A stretch of 57,893 nt of DNA from Streptococcus loxodontisalivarius (GCF_016908645.1 NZ_JAFBEH010000009.1:1-57893), one strand, 5' to 3'; positions 1 through 9,581 are shown, counted from the stretch's first letter. Numbers and translations are program-made. Notes: generated from the sequence alone by a model not told the origin.

Positions 1-4
1 ACTC

Positions 5-67
5 AAAAACCACACAGTGATTCTTTCGTCTTGATTGTTTTCGAGACGGAAATCATTGTGTGGTTTT
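5..67. terminator. Long hairpin at the left edge, probable terminator
   Basis: Arms AAAACCACACAGTGATT (5-22) and AATCATTGTGTGGTTTT (51-67) pair almost perfectly, with further pairing inside (TCGTC with GACGG). The A-run and T-run flanks would let it end transcription on either strand, most likely for a gene left of the window. From here to the rgg gene at 503 the DNA is AT-rich and I see no convincing gene. Confidence 0.7.
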
Positions 68-325
68 ATGTTGAAGCTCGTTTTTGCCCAGCCTCTTTCT
101 TTTTGCTTAAATTATCCCATATACAAGAAAAGAAGTGTTGATATAACGAAAGTAACGTGAAAATATAGCAGAAAAAATGATTTAATTTTTCACTCATCCA
201 ATTAAAATATACTCTTATCTAAATCGTCAAAAATATCTTTCAAGTTCAAAAAATAAAAAATAATCGTCATCAAAATGTCAGAAAAGACTTAAAAATGTTA
301 TAAAGATATGATAAAATCATTGTTA

Positions 326-430
326 AGTAAAGAAAACTTTACTCGATTAAATGATTTGACGCTACAAATATTTATGTTAAAATAAAAGGTATTAGTGTTT
401 TTAGAAAAGGAGAGAAAATAAAGTAGCGTC
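326..430 (+). promoter_or_regulatory. Promoter and inverted repeats upstream of rgg
   Basis: A TTGACG (356-361) and TAAAAT (378-383) pair with 16 bp spacing looks like a promoter. A perfect 7-bp-arm palindrome AGTAAAG-AAAA-CTTTACT lies at 326-343. An 8-bp inverted repeat, GACGCTAC (358-365) and GTAGCGTC (423-430), brackets the start region, and its left arm overlaps the -35. An AAAAGGAG motif near 406-413 is followed by no start codon. These are candidate binding or RNA-structure sites for autoregulation of rgg; the role is inference. Confidence 0.5.
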
Positions 431-502
431 GTTTATAGAAAAAATAATAAAAATATCAATTGATAAAACTTTTTAATAATGCATAAGAGAGAGAGAGCGT
501 AT

Positions 503-1375
503 ATGCAAAGAAAAGAACAGTTACATCAAGATTTTGGAAAAATTTTTAAAGAGATTCGTTTATCCCGAAATATGTCCTTGCAAGAGGTTTCAGAAGGGAT
601 TGTCTCTGTGTCACAGTTGTCTCGATTCGAGAGAGGGATCAGCAACATCACTATTAACATCTTTTACGAATGCCTAAATCGAATGAATACCAGTGTTAAT
701 GAGTTTCTACTTATTAGCCAAAATTATAACCTTTCAGATGATTTACAATTTTTTGATAATTTATCCAAAGCAGTTGATGCACATAATATTGTAAAATTAG
801 AATCTATTGTCCAACAGTGCCAAAACCTTCAGAAAGATAATCCAAAGGTTAAAAAATATCAGTTGAATCTAATCGCAGCCAAGGCCCACTATTTGGATCT
901 TCATGATCACAAGCTTTTGAAGCCTACTGAACTGCAATTTTTAACAGATTACCTTTTTTCTGTTGATGAGTGGGGAAGTTATGAGTTAAATCTCTTCACA
1001 AGTTGTGTTGATTTCTTCCCAGCTGATATGTTGGATGTGTTTGCTAGCGAGATGTTGGCACGTACACAGTTTTATTCAAACGTTCCTGAAAACAGGACGA
1101 TTGTTCAGCGTATGCTGTTAAAAGTAGTCCGAGTATGTATCTTGGACGATAATCTTCAATTAGCACGTCGATTTATCACTTATTTGGAGCATCTGGATAT
1201 TCCAGATACTTATGTTTATGAGAAGCTCTTGATTAAGTTTAATCGTGCCTTCTATTCTTACCGCCTGGGCTATTCAAATGCTATGTCTGATATCCAGGAA
1301 TGCCTAACAGTTCTCAAGAGTTTGGAGTGTTATTCCGTTGTTGAGACATTAGAAAAAGATTTGCAGAAGCTTTGA
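503..1375 (+). CDS. rgg: Rgg/GadR/MutR family transcriptional regulator
   Basis: Cytosolic DNA-binding regulator, about 290 aa. The N-terminus carries an XRE-type helix-turn-helix (about residues 5-60, with EIRLSRNMSLQEVSEG and SQLSRFERG typical of Rgg proteins), followed by the helical C-terminal domain that in this family dimerises and may bind peptide. I start at ATG 503, preceded by AGAGAGAG; an in-frame ATG at 479 has no ribosome site. The next gene on the same strand is a glucosyltransferase; the family precedent is Rgg/GtfR activators next to gtf genes in oral streptococci, so activation of gtf is the likely job. No short hydrophobic peptide gene is evident beside it. Confidence in family is high, in target moderate. 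Confidence 0.88.
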   Translation: MQRKEQLHQDFGKIFKEIRLSRNMSLQEVSEGIVSVSQLSRFERGISNITINIFYECLNRMNTSVNEFLLISQNYNLSDDLQFFDNLSKAVDAHNIVKLESIVQQCQNLQKDNPKVKKYQLNLIAAKAHYLDLHDHKLLKPTELQFLTDYLFSVDEWGSYELNLFTSCVDFFPADMLDVFASEMLARTQFYSNVPENRTIVQRMLLKVVRVCILDDNLQLARRFITYLEHLDIPDTYVYEKLLIKFNRAFYSYRLGYSNAMSDIQECLTVLKSLECYSVVETLEKDLQKL

Positions 1376-1421
1376 TTTGTTTCATATAGGCAAGAAAAAG
1401 TCAAAGCTGGAAGTTATCTTA

Positions 1422-1471
1422 TATAATTTAAGAGTAAAATAATAATGGGTTAATCTAATTAATCCATTATT
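1422..1471 (+). promoter_or_regulatory. gtf promoter -10 and 5'-leader hairpin
   Basis: TATAAT at 1422-1427 has no good -35 at 17 bp, which fits an activator-dependent promoter. The expected start (about 1434) is followed at once by a hairpin: 14-nt arms AATAATGGGTTAAT (1441-1454) and ATTAATCCATTATT (1458-1471), one G-T mismatch, loop CTA, no T-run. A 5'-terminal stem like this often stabilises mRNA; a regulator palindrome is the alternative. GGAGG precedes the ATG at 1509. Confidence 0.5.
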
Positions 1472-1508
1472 TGCTTGCATATCTTTATTGTCCATAGGAG
1501 GATAAAAA

Positions 1509-4500
1509 ATGGAGAAGAAAGTTCGTTTTAAGTTACACAAAGTTAAAAAACATTGGGTAACTCTTAGCGTTGCTGCTGTAGCGTTGGCAGGGATTGTTGG
1601 TGGTGCACCAGCATCTGTTTCTGCTGAATCGGTTACTACTGATAACGATACAACAACGACACTAGTATCAGATGAATCGACTACTGTTGAATCAGTTACG
1701 GAAGAGACTGTTTCAACAACTGAAGCTGCAACAACAGATGAAGCCGCTGCAGAAGCAAGCGTAGTATCAGAAACTACGACGACTTCTGAAGCAAGTACAG
1801 AAACTACTGTCTCAGAAACTGCTGAAACAACATCAGAAGAAACAACCACTGCTGCAACAACAGCAACTGAAGCGACTACTACAGCATCAGAAGCTGCTAG
1901 TGCAACTGTTTCAGAACAAGAAAAAGAAGCTGCTTTGTCATTGAGCAACATCAAACTTGTTGATGGTAAGTACTACTATGTACAAGAAGATGGTTCTTAC
2001 AAAACTAACTTCGCTATCACTGTTGATGGTCAACTCTTGTACTTTGATGAAACTGGTGCCCTTACAAGTGCATCAACTTACTCATTTACTCAAGGTTTGA
2101 CAAATCTTACTGACGCTTTCACAAGCAACAACCGTGCTTATGATTCAACAGAAGCAAGCTTTGAATTGATTGACGGCTACTTGACAGCTGATAGCTGGTA
2201 CCGTCCTACTGAAATCCTTGAAAACGGGACAACATGGGTTGCCTCAACTGAAAGTGATTTCCGTCCACTTCTTATGGCATGGTGGCCAGATGTTGATACA
2301 CAAGTATCATATTTGAACTACATGTCAGATTACTTCGGTTTGGATACAACTTATACAGCTGATCAAGAACAAGTCGTTCTTAACACAGCCGTAAAAGCTA
2401 TCCAAGTTAAAATCGAACAAAAAATCACTGCACAAGCAACTACTGACTGGTTGCGTGAAGTGATCAGTTCATTTGTTACTACTCAAGACAAATGGAACAT
2501 GACATCAGAAACACCTAACTCAGACCACTTGCAAAAAGGTGCCCTCCTTTATGTTAACAGTGATTTGACTGAGTGGGCTAACTCTGACTATCGTTTGCTT
2601 AACCGCACGCCTACTAACCAAACAGGCGATATCAAGTACACAGTTGGTAATGACAATGGTGGACTTGGTGGTTATGAGTTCTTGCTTTCAAACGATATCG
2701 ATAACTCAAACCCTGTTGTTCAAGCTGAAATGCTTAACCAACTTTACTACCTCATGAACTGGGGTACAATCGTCTTTGGTGATGATACTGCCAACTTTGA
2801 CGGTGTTCGTGTCGATGCGGTAGATAACGTTGATGCCGATATGCTTCAACTTTATACTAACCTCTTCAAAGCTGCTTACGGTATTGATGAGACAGAAGCA
2901 AATGCACTTGCTCACATCTCAATCCTTGAAGCATGGTCACACAACGACCCATACTACAACTACGACACAAATGGTGGTGCACTTGCCATGGATAACGGAC
3001 TTCGTCTGTCACTCCTTTACGCATTGACTCGCCCAATTACATCAGAAACTGGTGGGGAAACTCGTACTGCAAAACTTGATGACATTATCAATGGTGGTTA
3101 CTATGGTCTTGTTGACCGTTCTAACGTGACATCTTATGATGATACTGGTAAAGCATCTTACATCTTCGTTCGTGCCCACGACTCAGAAGTTCAAACAGTT
3201 ATTGCTAACATCATCAGCAAGTACATCGATCCAACTACAGATGGCTTCACATTCACGCTTGATCAATTGAAACAAGCCTTCGCTATCTATAATGAAGACA
3301 TGAACAGTGTTGATAAGAAATTCACTCACTACAACATTCCTGCAGCTTATGCAATCATGCTTCAAAATATGGGTCAAGCAACTCGTGTTTACTATGGTGA
3401 CCTTTACACAGATAACGGTCAATACATGGAAACTGAGTCTCCATACCATGAACAAATCACAACACTTCTTGAAGCACGTTCTAAATATGTAGCAGGTGGT
3501 CAAACATCATACGTTGACTATCTTGATGCAACTGCAACAGTTGCTGACGGTTCAACAGCTGCAACTAACAACGGTGTTTATGTTTCTGTACGTTACGGTC
3601 AAGATTTGATGAGCGCAACTGATACTGAAGGTGGTCAATATGGTCGTAACTCAGGTATGTTGACTATCGTATCAAACAACCCTGACTTGGAACTTAAAGA
3701 AGATGCTGTCTTGAAAGTTAACATGGGTGCAGCCCACACTAACCAAGCCTACCGTCCATTGATCATCGGTACAGAAAACGGAATCGTATCATCACTTAAT
3801 GATTCAGATACAACTCTTGTTAAAACAACTGATGCTGATGGCTACCTCTACTTCACAGCAGATGAAATCAAAGGTTTCTCTACTGTTGATATGAGTGGTT
3901 TCGTTGCAGTTTGGGTACCAGTAGGAGCAGCAGAAGATCAATACGTTCTTGCGTCAGCATCTACTGAACAAAAAGCTGAAGGCGAACAAATCTATCAAGC
4001 TTCAGCAGCTCTTGAAGCACAAGTTATCTACGAAGGCTTCTCAAACTTCCAAGATTTCGTTGAAAACGATTCACAATACACTAACAAGAAAATTGCTGAA
4101 AATGCAGAACTCTTTGCTAAGTGGGGAATCACATCATTTGAAATCGCACCACAATACGTTTCAACAACTGACGGTTCATTCCTTGACTCAATCATCCAAA
4201 ATGGTTATGCCTTTGATGACCGTTACGACTTGGCTATGAGTGAAAACAACAAATACGGTTCATCAGAAGATCTCCGTAATGCCTTGTCATCACTTCACGC
4301 AGCAGGTATTCAAGTAATCCTTGACTGGGTTCCAGACCAAATCTACGCATTGACAGATAAAGAAGTTGTAACAGCTACACGTGTTAATAACTACGGTGTA
4401 ACAACTCCTGATACTGAGCTTGTCAACAAATTGTACGTTGCAAACTCTAAATCATCTGGTGAAGACCTTCAAGCTAAATACGGTGGTGAGTTCCTTGAAA

Positions 4501-6371
4501 AACTTCAAGAACTTTACCCAAGTCTCTTTACAGATGTTATGATTTCAACTGGTCAAACTATTGACGCTTCAGTTAAGATCAAACAATGGAAAGCAGAATA
4601 CCTCAACGGTACAAACATCCTTGGTCGTGGTGCTGAATATGTTCTTAGCGATTCAGGTAAATACTTCACAGTTACAGCTGATGGTTCATTCCTTCCAGCA
4701 CAATTGACTGGTGATACAAGTGCTCAAACTGGATTCTACTACGATGGAACTGGTATGAGCTACTACTCAACATCAGGTAACCGTGTAACTTCAGGATTTG
4801 TAACTTACAACGGAAACAAATACTACTTCAACGAAGATGGCTATCTTGTTGTTGGTGCTCAAGAAATTGATGGTTACAACTATTACTTCTTGCCAAACGG
4901 TATCCTTCTTACAGATGCTATCGTAACTGACGAAACTGGTACATCATACTACTATGGTACAAGCGGTAAACGTAGCACAACTGTTGGTTGGAACGAAGTT
5001 AAAGAAACTGCTGTTGATGAACTTGGTCAATCAGTGACAACTTCAAACTGGCGTTACTACTATGAAGACTCAGCCTTGGCTACTGGTTTCTCTGAAATCG
5101 ATGGTACAACTAAGTACTTCATGGCAAATGGTTACCAAGTTAAAGGTAAATTTATTACTGCAGCTAACGGTAAATTGTATTACTTCGATGCTGATTCAGG
5201 TAACATGGCAACTAACAAGTTTGCTAACGACGGCGACAAGTGGTATTACTTCGATGAAACTGGTGCAGCTGTTACTGGTGAAGTGACTGTTGACGGAACT
5301 GTTCTTTACTTCGACGAAAACGGAGTTCAAGTTAAAGGTCAATTCGTAACTGATGAAAATGGAAATGTAAACTACTTTGATGCAAATTCAGGTGCTAAAG
5401 CATACTCTAAATTCATCACAACAGGCGATAACAACTGGTATTACTTCAACTCACGTGGTAACCGTGTCACTGGTCAATACACAATCAGTGGTAAAGTTTA
5501 CCTCTTCGGTGCTGATGGTAAACAAGTTAAAGGATTTACAACAGACGCTAACGGTAACACACTTTACTTCGATGTGAACTCAGGTGTTAAAGTAGTTGGT
5601 AAATTCTTCTCAGTTGGAGATAACTGGTACTATGCTGATGCAAACGGTTATGTTGTAACTGGTGCGCAAACAGTTAAAGGTCAAAACCTCTACTTCGACG
5701 AAAACGGAGTTCAAGTTAAAGGTCAAACTGTTACAGATGCTAGTGGAAATCTTACTTACTACGATGCAAACTCAGGTGTTCAAGTAAGAAATAAATTTGT
5801 CCTTATTGGCGAAAACGACTGGTATTACTTCGGTGAAAACGGTGTTGCTGTAACTGGTTTCCAAACAATCAACGGTCAATACCTCTACTTCGAAGCCAAC
5901 GGAGTTCAAGTTAAAGGTCGCTTCTTCTCAGTAGGAGATGATTGGTACTACGCTGACAACGACGGTAATGTTGTTCGTGGCGCACAAACAATCAATGGTC
6001 AAAGCCTTTACTTTGATGAAAATGGTAAACAAGTCAAAGGTAGCATCGTTACTGACTCAGAAGGTAAAGTACGTTACTACGACGCAAACTCAGGTGAATT
6101 GGTTACAAACAAATTCGTCCGTGTTGGTGACAACGACTGGTATTACTTCGGTGCAGACGGCGTTGCTTTGACTGGTGCACAAACTGTCTACGGTCAACAA
6201 TTGTACTTTGCAGCTGATGGTAAACAAGTTAAAGGTGATTATGTATCACTTGGTAACGGTATGTATGCCTTCTACGATGCAGATTCAGGTCGCCGTGTTT
6301 ACAATGCATGGGTAACACTTGCTGATGGAACACGTATCTACGTTAACCGTTACGGTATTACTTATAAATAA
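1509..6371 (+). CDS. gtf: Secreted glucosyltransferase (GH70 glucansucrase)
   Basis: Extracellular enzyme that polymerises glucose from sucrose into alpha-glucan. It has 1620 aa, within the usual size for streptococcal Gtfs. Order: KxYKxGKxW-like signal peptide (1-39, KLHKVKKHWVTLSV); Thr/Glu/Ala-rich variable region (about 40-145); circularly permuted GH70 catalytic core (about 150-1050); then Tyr/Gly-rich glucan-binding repeats to the end. Catalytic residues are visible: nucleophile D436 in DGVRVDAVDN, acid/base E474 in LEAWSHND, transition-state stabiliser D558 in RAHDSEVQT. All three motifs are intact, so the enzyme should be active. A strong hairpin follows the stop. The rgg gene upstream and the GbpC-like gene downstream suggest one glucan synthesis/binding module. 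I cannot tell which salivarius paralogue it is or the linkage type. Confidence 0.95.
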   Translation: MEKKVRFKLHKVKKHWVTLSVAAVALAGIVGGAPASVSAESVTTDNDTTTTLVSDESTTVESVTEETVSTTEAATTDEAAAEASVVSETTTTSEASTETTVSETAETTSEETTTAATTATEATTTASEAASATVSEQEKEAALSLSNIKLVDGKYYYVQEDGSYKTNFAITVDGQLLYFDETGALTSASTYSFTQGLTNLTDAFTSNNRAYDSTEASFELIDGYLTADSWYRPTEILENGTTWVASTESDFRPLLMAWWPDVDTQVSYLNYMSDYFGLDTTYTADQEQVVLNTAVKAIQVKIEQKITAQATTDWLREVISSFVTTQDKWNMTSETPNSDHLQKGALLYVNSDLTEWANSDYRLLNRTPTNQTGDIKYTVGNDNGGLGGYEFLLSNDIDNSNPVVQAEMLNQLYYLMNWGTIVFGDDTANFDGVRVDAVDNVDADMLQLYTNLFKAAYGIDETEANALAHISILEAWSHNDPYYNYDTNGGALAMDNGLRLSLLYALTRPITSETGGETRTAKLDDIINGGYYGLVDRSNVTSYDDTGKASYIFVRAHDSEVQTVIANIISKYIDPTTDGFTFTLDQLKQAFAIYNEDMNSVDKKFTHYNIPAAYAIMLQNMGQATRVYYGDLYTDNGQYMETESPYHEQITTLLEARSKYVAGGQTSYVDYLDATATVADGSTAATNNGVYVSVRYGQDLMSATDTEGGQYGRNSGMLTIVSNNPDLELKEDAVLKVNMGAAHTNQAYRPLIIGTENGIVSSLNDSDTTLVKTTDADGYLYFTADEIKGFSTVDMSGFVAVWVPVGAAEDQYVLASASTEQKAEGEQIYQASAALEAQVIYEGFSNFQDFVENDSQYTNKKIAENAELFAKWGITSFEIAPQYVSTTDGSFLDSIIQNGYAFDDRYDLAMSENNKYGSSEDLRNALSSLHAAGIQVILDWVPDQIYALTDKEVVTATRVNNYGVTTPDTELVNKLYVANSKSSGEDLQAKYGGEFLEKLQELYPSLFTDVMISTGQTIDASVKIKQWKAEYLNGTNILGRGAEYVLSDSGKYFTVTADGSFLPAQLTGDTSAQTGFYYDGTGMSYYSTSGNRVTSGFVTYNGNKYYFNEDGYLVVGAQEIDGYNYYFLPNGILLTDAIVTDETGTSYYYGTSGKRSTTVGWNEVKETAVDELGQSVTTSNWRYYYEDSALATGFSEIDGTTKYFMANGYQVKGKFITAANGKLYYFDADSGNMATNKFANDGDKWYYFDETGAAVTGEVTVDGTVLYFDENGVQVKGQFVTDENGNVNYFDANSGAKAYSKFITTGDNNWYYFNSRGNRVTGQYTISGKVYLFGADGKQVKGFTTDANGNTLYFDVNSGVKVVGKFFSVGDNWYYADANGYVVTGAQTVKGQNLYFDENGVQVKGQTVTDASGNLTYYDANSGVQVRNKFVLIGENDWYYFGENGVAVTGFQTINGQYLYFEANGVQVKGRFFSVGDDWYYADNDGNVVRGAQTINGQSLYFDENGKQVKGSIVTDSEGKVRYYDANSGELVTNKFVRVGDNDWYYFGADGVALTGAQTVYGQQLYFAADGKQVKGDYVSLGNGMYAFYDADSGRRVYNAWVTLADGTRIYVNRYGITYK

Positions 6372-6400
6372 TTTAAGTCAATCTCGACTTAGTTGAAAAA

Positions 6401-6443
6401 ACGAAAGATATCCTAGATTCTAGGGTATCTTTCGTGCGTTTTT
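6401..6443 (+). terminator. Terminator after gtf
   Basis: Arms ACGAAAGATATCCTAGA (6401-6417) and TCTAGGGTATCTTTCGT (6419-6435) followed by GCGTTTTT form a stable rho-independent terminator. The next gene starts 42 nt later with its own AAGGAG site, so some readthrough is possible. Confidence 0.85.
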
Positions 6444-6484
6444 AAGGGAAATTAGAAAAACGATAAAGAAAAAGGAGAAAATGT

Positions 6485-8779
6485 ATGAAAAGTTTTAAAG
6501 ACTTTAAAAATTCAAAAGAAGTTTTTTCAATTCGTAAGAAAACTGTTGGTGTTGTGTCGCTTGCAATTGCAGCAAGTTTGACCTTGATTGGTGCTGGAGT
6601 ATCTGCTGATGAAGTAGCAACAACAGCTCCTATAACAAGTGAATGGGTTTCTCAGGTTGATGAGGATACCACTTCTCAAGAAGAAGTCCTTACAAGCCAA
6701 GAGCAAGTTAGCCAAACAAGTCAGGCTCCTGTTCAAGCAGAACAAAGTCTTGAAGTAAGCCAAGAATCGCAAGAGCAAGCTCAAGTGACTTCAACAGAAG
6801 AAACAGTATCTACTGAGTCTTCATCAAGCGCTGCTTCAACAATCACAGAAACTTCTCGTCAAACAAGCGGTAATACAAGTACTATAACTTATTCTGTTGA
6901 AACACCTGCCTTGACTGAAGCAGTAGCTGCTGCTAAAGAAGCAGGGCTAACTGTAACACAGACTGCTACTGAGACTCAAGCAAGTACCGCAGTGGCTATT
7001 GAGGATAATGAAGCTCAAGCACAAGCTATTGCTGAAACAGTCGCTCAATACCAAGCTGCCCTTGCTCAATATCAAGCAGAGCAGGCTCAATATGAGCAAG
7101 AATTAGCACAATACCAAGCTAAAAAAGATGCTTATGACCAATACCAAGAAGAAGTTTCAACAGGTACTGGTGCAGGTATCCTAGCAACTGCACAAGATTT
7201 GATTTTGACTAAGGAACCAAATGCTGTCGTGGCAGTTGATGGCTTGAATGTTTACATCACTAAAGAAGGTGTGAAAAACCATGCTAGTGATGATACATTG
7301 ACATCTTACAATCTTGAAGGATTTGCTTGGTCTGAACTTACTTCTGATAACCAATACGCTGCAAATGAAGATGTTTGGGGTGTAATGTACACAGGTGATA
7401 CGGTAACAGCAACCTATACAAATCTTGAAAATGCTAAAGTTGGTTCTGAAACGATTGCTAAGATTGTCTACTCATATACTTTGGTAAGCTCAACAAGTGA
7501 CCGTCAGGGCGTTGTTGTTCGTCTTCACCACGACCCAACTCAAACAATCACTATTGGTTCAAATACTGATAACCAGGAAGCTGAGTTGTCTGTTGATATG
7601 TCAATCAAATTCTACAATGAAGCAGGTCAGGAGATTGATTTGTCAGCTTCATCTGTTATCATGAGTTTGTCATCATTGAACCACTGGAATGGTATGGCTT
7701 ATGTTACTGAAGAACTTCCACAGGCAGTTCAGGTGCAAGCTAAGGATATCGAAGGTAATTTGGTAACTGTAACAGTTGATGTTTATGCTGATGGAAGCAA
7801 ACCAAGTCTTAAAGATGGTCTTGCTCAAAGTAAATCACTTGCAGCTGCTTTTGGAGATACAGTTGTCCTTTCAAAAGACAATCCAGCAAAATTTGTCGTC
7901 AATGGACAAGTCCTTGATGCAAGTTCAATTGCTGCTTTGGATCAAAACGGTAATACAGTAGACGCTGATCAAAATAGTTTTGGAACTTACACACTTGATC
8001 CTTTGACTGGTCTTGTAACATACACACCAACAGTTAAATATGACAAGTCAAACCACATTGAAAAAGTGACAATCGGAAATAACACTTATATCCAAATTCC
8101 AGGTTCATCAGTAACAAATCAGGATGGTGTGGTTTATGCGGTTAATGACAATGAGTACATGGCACACGGTTCAACCTTCAATGCTGAAAATGGTTGGGAT
8201 GATCCAGCATCTGCAACTTACTACTATGGATCTGCAGCTATCGTCTTGAAAGATGGTAACTTGAACTTTGCTGTTTCAGGAAATGAAGCAGGGACAAATA
8301 CTGTTTACTGGTTTGCTGTGAATTCAACAGTAGCGGTGCCAGAAGAACCAGGTCAGGCACCAGTTGCTCCAGAAGCACCTGAAACACCAAGTGTTTCTTA
8401 TCATGAAAACCAAGTTGTTGAAACAGTAGTAGACGACACTAAGACACCTGACAAAGATGATACTAAGAAAGACCGTCCACGTCCAGGTTGTGACTTCCCA
8501 AGCTATGATTTCTATTGCTATCCTCGTTTACCACGTTACTACGGTTGTGATTATCCAAGCTATTCATTCCGTTCAAATCCTTGCCTGCCAAGCTACTATG
8601 GTTACGGTTGTGCCTACCCAACAAGAAGTTTCGTAAGCAATCCATGTCTTCCTGGTTATGGTAAATCTTACTCATACTCAGCTGTTCGTTATAGCTCATT
8701 TAGCAACTATAGCAGAAGCTTCAGTTCATACGGCTACAATTTTTCAAGCTTTGGCGGTGGACACTTTTCATATTGCTAA
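6485..8779 (+). CDS. GbpC/antigen I/II-like surface protein with Cys-rich C-terminal tail
   Basis: 764-aa exported protein. A YSIRK-like signal peptide (FSIRKKTVGVVSL, residues 14-26; likely cleavage after VSA41) leads into a Ser/Gln/Glu-rich stretch and a short coiled coil rich in QYQAxxAQYQ (about 180-220). Residues about 225-615 resemble the GbpC / antigen I/II V-region lectin-like domain (PNAVVAVDGLNVY, WGVMYTGD, LNHWNGMAY). A Pro-rich linker follows. The last 101 residues (664-764) are unusual: three repeats of about 20 aa with GC[DA][FY]P and NPCLP motifs, then a Tyr/Ser/Phe/Gly-rich end finishing in Cys. Seven Cys (669, 678, 688, 700, 709, 720, 764) occur here and none elsewhere. There is no LPXTG and no membrane tail, although YSIRK-type signals normally go with sortase substrates. 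Position next to gtf suggests glucan binding. The mode of attachment is unknown. Confidence 0.8.
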   Translation: MKSFKDFKNSKEVFSIRKKTVGVVSLAIAASLTLIGAGVSADEVATTAPITSEWVSQVDEDTTSQEEVLTSQEQVSQTSQAPVQAEQSLEVSQESQEQAQVTSTEETVSTESSSSAASTITETSRQTSGNTSTITYSVETPALTEAVAAAKEAGLTVTQTATETQASTAVAIEDNEAQAQAIAETVAQYQAALAQYQAEQAQYEQELAQYQAKKDAYDQYQEEVSTGTGAGILATAQDLILTKEPNAVVAVDGLNVYITKEGVKNHASDDTLTSYNLEGFAWSELTSDNQYAANEDVWGVMYTGDTVTATYTNLENAKVGSETIAKIVYSYTLVSSTSDRQGVVVRLHHDPTQTITIGSNTDNQEAELSVDMSIKFYNEAGQEIDLSASSVIMSLSSLNHWNGMAYVTEELPQAVQVQAKDIEGNLVTVTVDVYADGSKPSLKDGLAQSKSLAAAFGDTVVLSKDNPAKFVVNGQVLDASSIAALDQNGNTVDADQNSFGTYTLDPLTGLVTYTPTVKYDKSNHIEKVTIGNNTYIQIPGSSVTNQDGVVYAVNDNEYMAHGSTFNAENGWDDPASATYYYGSAAIVLKDGNLNFAVSGNEAGTNTVYWFAVNSTVAVPEEPGQAPVAPEAPETPSVSYHENQVVETVVDDTKTPDKDDTKKDRPRPGCDFPSYDFYCYPRLPRYYGCDYPSYSFRSNPCLPSYYGYGCAYPTRSFVSNPCLPGYGKSYSYSAVRYSSFSNYSRSFSSYGYNFSSFGGGHFSYC

Positions 8780-8793
8780 GCTAATCTAGAATG

Positions 8794-8833
8794 AGAAGAG
8801 GTTAGGACAAAAGTCCTAGCCTTCTTCTTTTTT
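8794..8833 (+). terminator. Terminator after the GbpC-like gene
   Basis: AGAAGAGGTTAGGAC pairs with GTCCTAGCCTTCTTCT around an AAAA loop, followed by a run of T. Confidence 0.85.
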
Positions 8834-8837
8834 ATAA

Positions 8838-8976
8838 TCTAGTTTGCAAGGCGCAGGGGTTGAGTGGTCTCTAATTCGTTGATAAATCAACTCTTACAGC
8901 CCTACTCAACTGTGCGGAGGTGGGACGACAAAATCGAATTCCTTTGGAATTACCGATTTTTGTCCCACTCTCTTCT
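8838..8976. repeat. Dispersed intergenic repeat, copy 1
   Basis: About 140 bp that recurs in inverted orientation at 54303-54447 with few differences. It contains nested hairpins: GTTGATAAATCAAC; TTGAGT with ACTCAA; and a long stem GTGGGACgACAAAATCG with CGATTTTTGTCCCAC around GAATTCC/GGAATT. It lies just after a gene end in both places. It does not code convincingly. It could be a small non-autonomous element or a spreading terminator. Confidence 0.85.
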
Positions 8977-9046
8977 TTTTACTTTTAAGGCGACAAGCGT
9001 CAGTATTTCTGTTAAAATGGAGCATATTAAGCAAGGAGGTTCTGTT

Positions 9047-9556
9047 ATGGAGAGAGCAATATTTGCTGGTGGCTGTTTTTGGTGTATGGTTCAGCCTTTT
9101 GAAGAGCGAGACGGTGTTTTATCTGTTCTGTCAGGTTACACTGCAGGGCATGTGCCTAATCCGACCTATGAAGAGGTTTGTTCTAAAACTACTGGGCATA
9201 CAGAAGCAGTAGAGATTATCTTTGACTCTGAGAAAATATCCTACCAAGACCTGCTCCAGATTTATTGGGCGCAGACAGACCCAACAGATGCATTTGGGCA
9301 GTTTGAAGATCGTGGCGATAACTACCGTCCAGTCATCTTTTACAGTGATGACCGTCAAAGAAAAATGGCAGAGCAGTCTAAGGCAGACCTACAAGCATCA
9401 GGTCGTTTTGATCAGCCAATCGTGACTCAGATTGAAGCAGCACAGCCTTTTTATCCTGCCGAGGACTACCATCAAGCTTTCTACAGAACAAATCCAGAAC
9501 GCTATGCTTTAAGTAGCGCCAGAAGACATGCCTTCCTAGAGGAAAATTGGCAGTGA
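9047..9556 (+). CDS. msrA: Peptide-methionine (S)-S-oxide reductase MsrA
   Basis: Cytosolic repair enzyme that reduces methionine-S-sulfoxide in proteins. 169 aa, normal for a single-domain MsrA. The signature GGCFWC with catalytic C10 lies at the N-terminus; [25 protein letters not shown] and the conserved YRPVIFY follow. I start at ATG 9047 because AAGGAGG lies just upstream (9033-9039); a longer reading from 8864 would run through the repeat element and is not credible. YozE-family gene follows 25 nt downstream, probably co-transcribed. Confidence 0.95.
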   Translation: MERAIFAGGCFWCMVQPFEERDGVLSVLSGYTAGHVPNPTYEEVCSKTTGHTEAVEIIFDSEKISYQDLLQIYWAQTDPTDAFGQFEDRGDNYRPVIFYSDDRQRKMAEQSKADLQASGRFDQPIVTQIEAAQPFYPAEDYHQAFYRTNPERYALSSARRHAFLEENWQ

Positions 9557-9581
9557 GTATAAGAAACATGGAGGAAGAGAA

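Noticed and set aside
308-385. 25-codon frame MIKSLLSKENFTRLNDLTLQ... as a possible Rgg signal peptide gene
   Set aside because: No ribosome site, overlaps the -35/-10 and palindrome, and lacks the hydrophobic end typical of SHP peptides.
1382-1954. Long open frame on the minus strand across the start of gtf
   Set aside because: It mirrors the Thr/Glu/Ala repeats of the Gtf variable region and gives a Val/Ser low-complexity protein; no ribosome site or family.
8864-9046. N-terminal extension of MsrA by 61 residues
   Set aside because: It would translate the dispersed repeat, and the good ribosome site is at 9033-9039.
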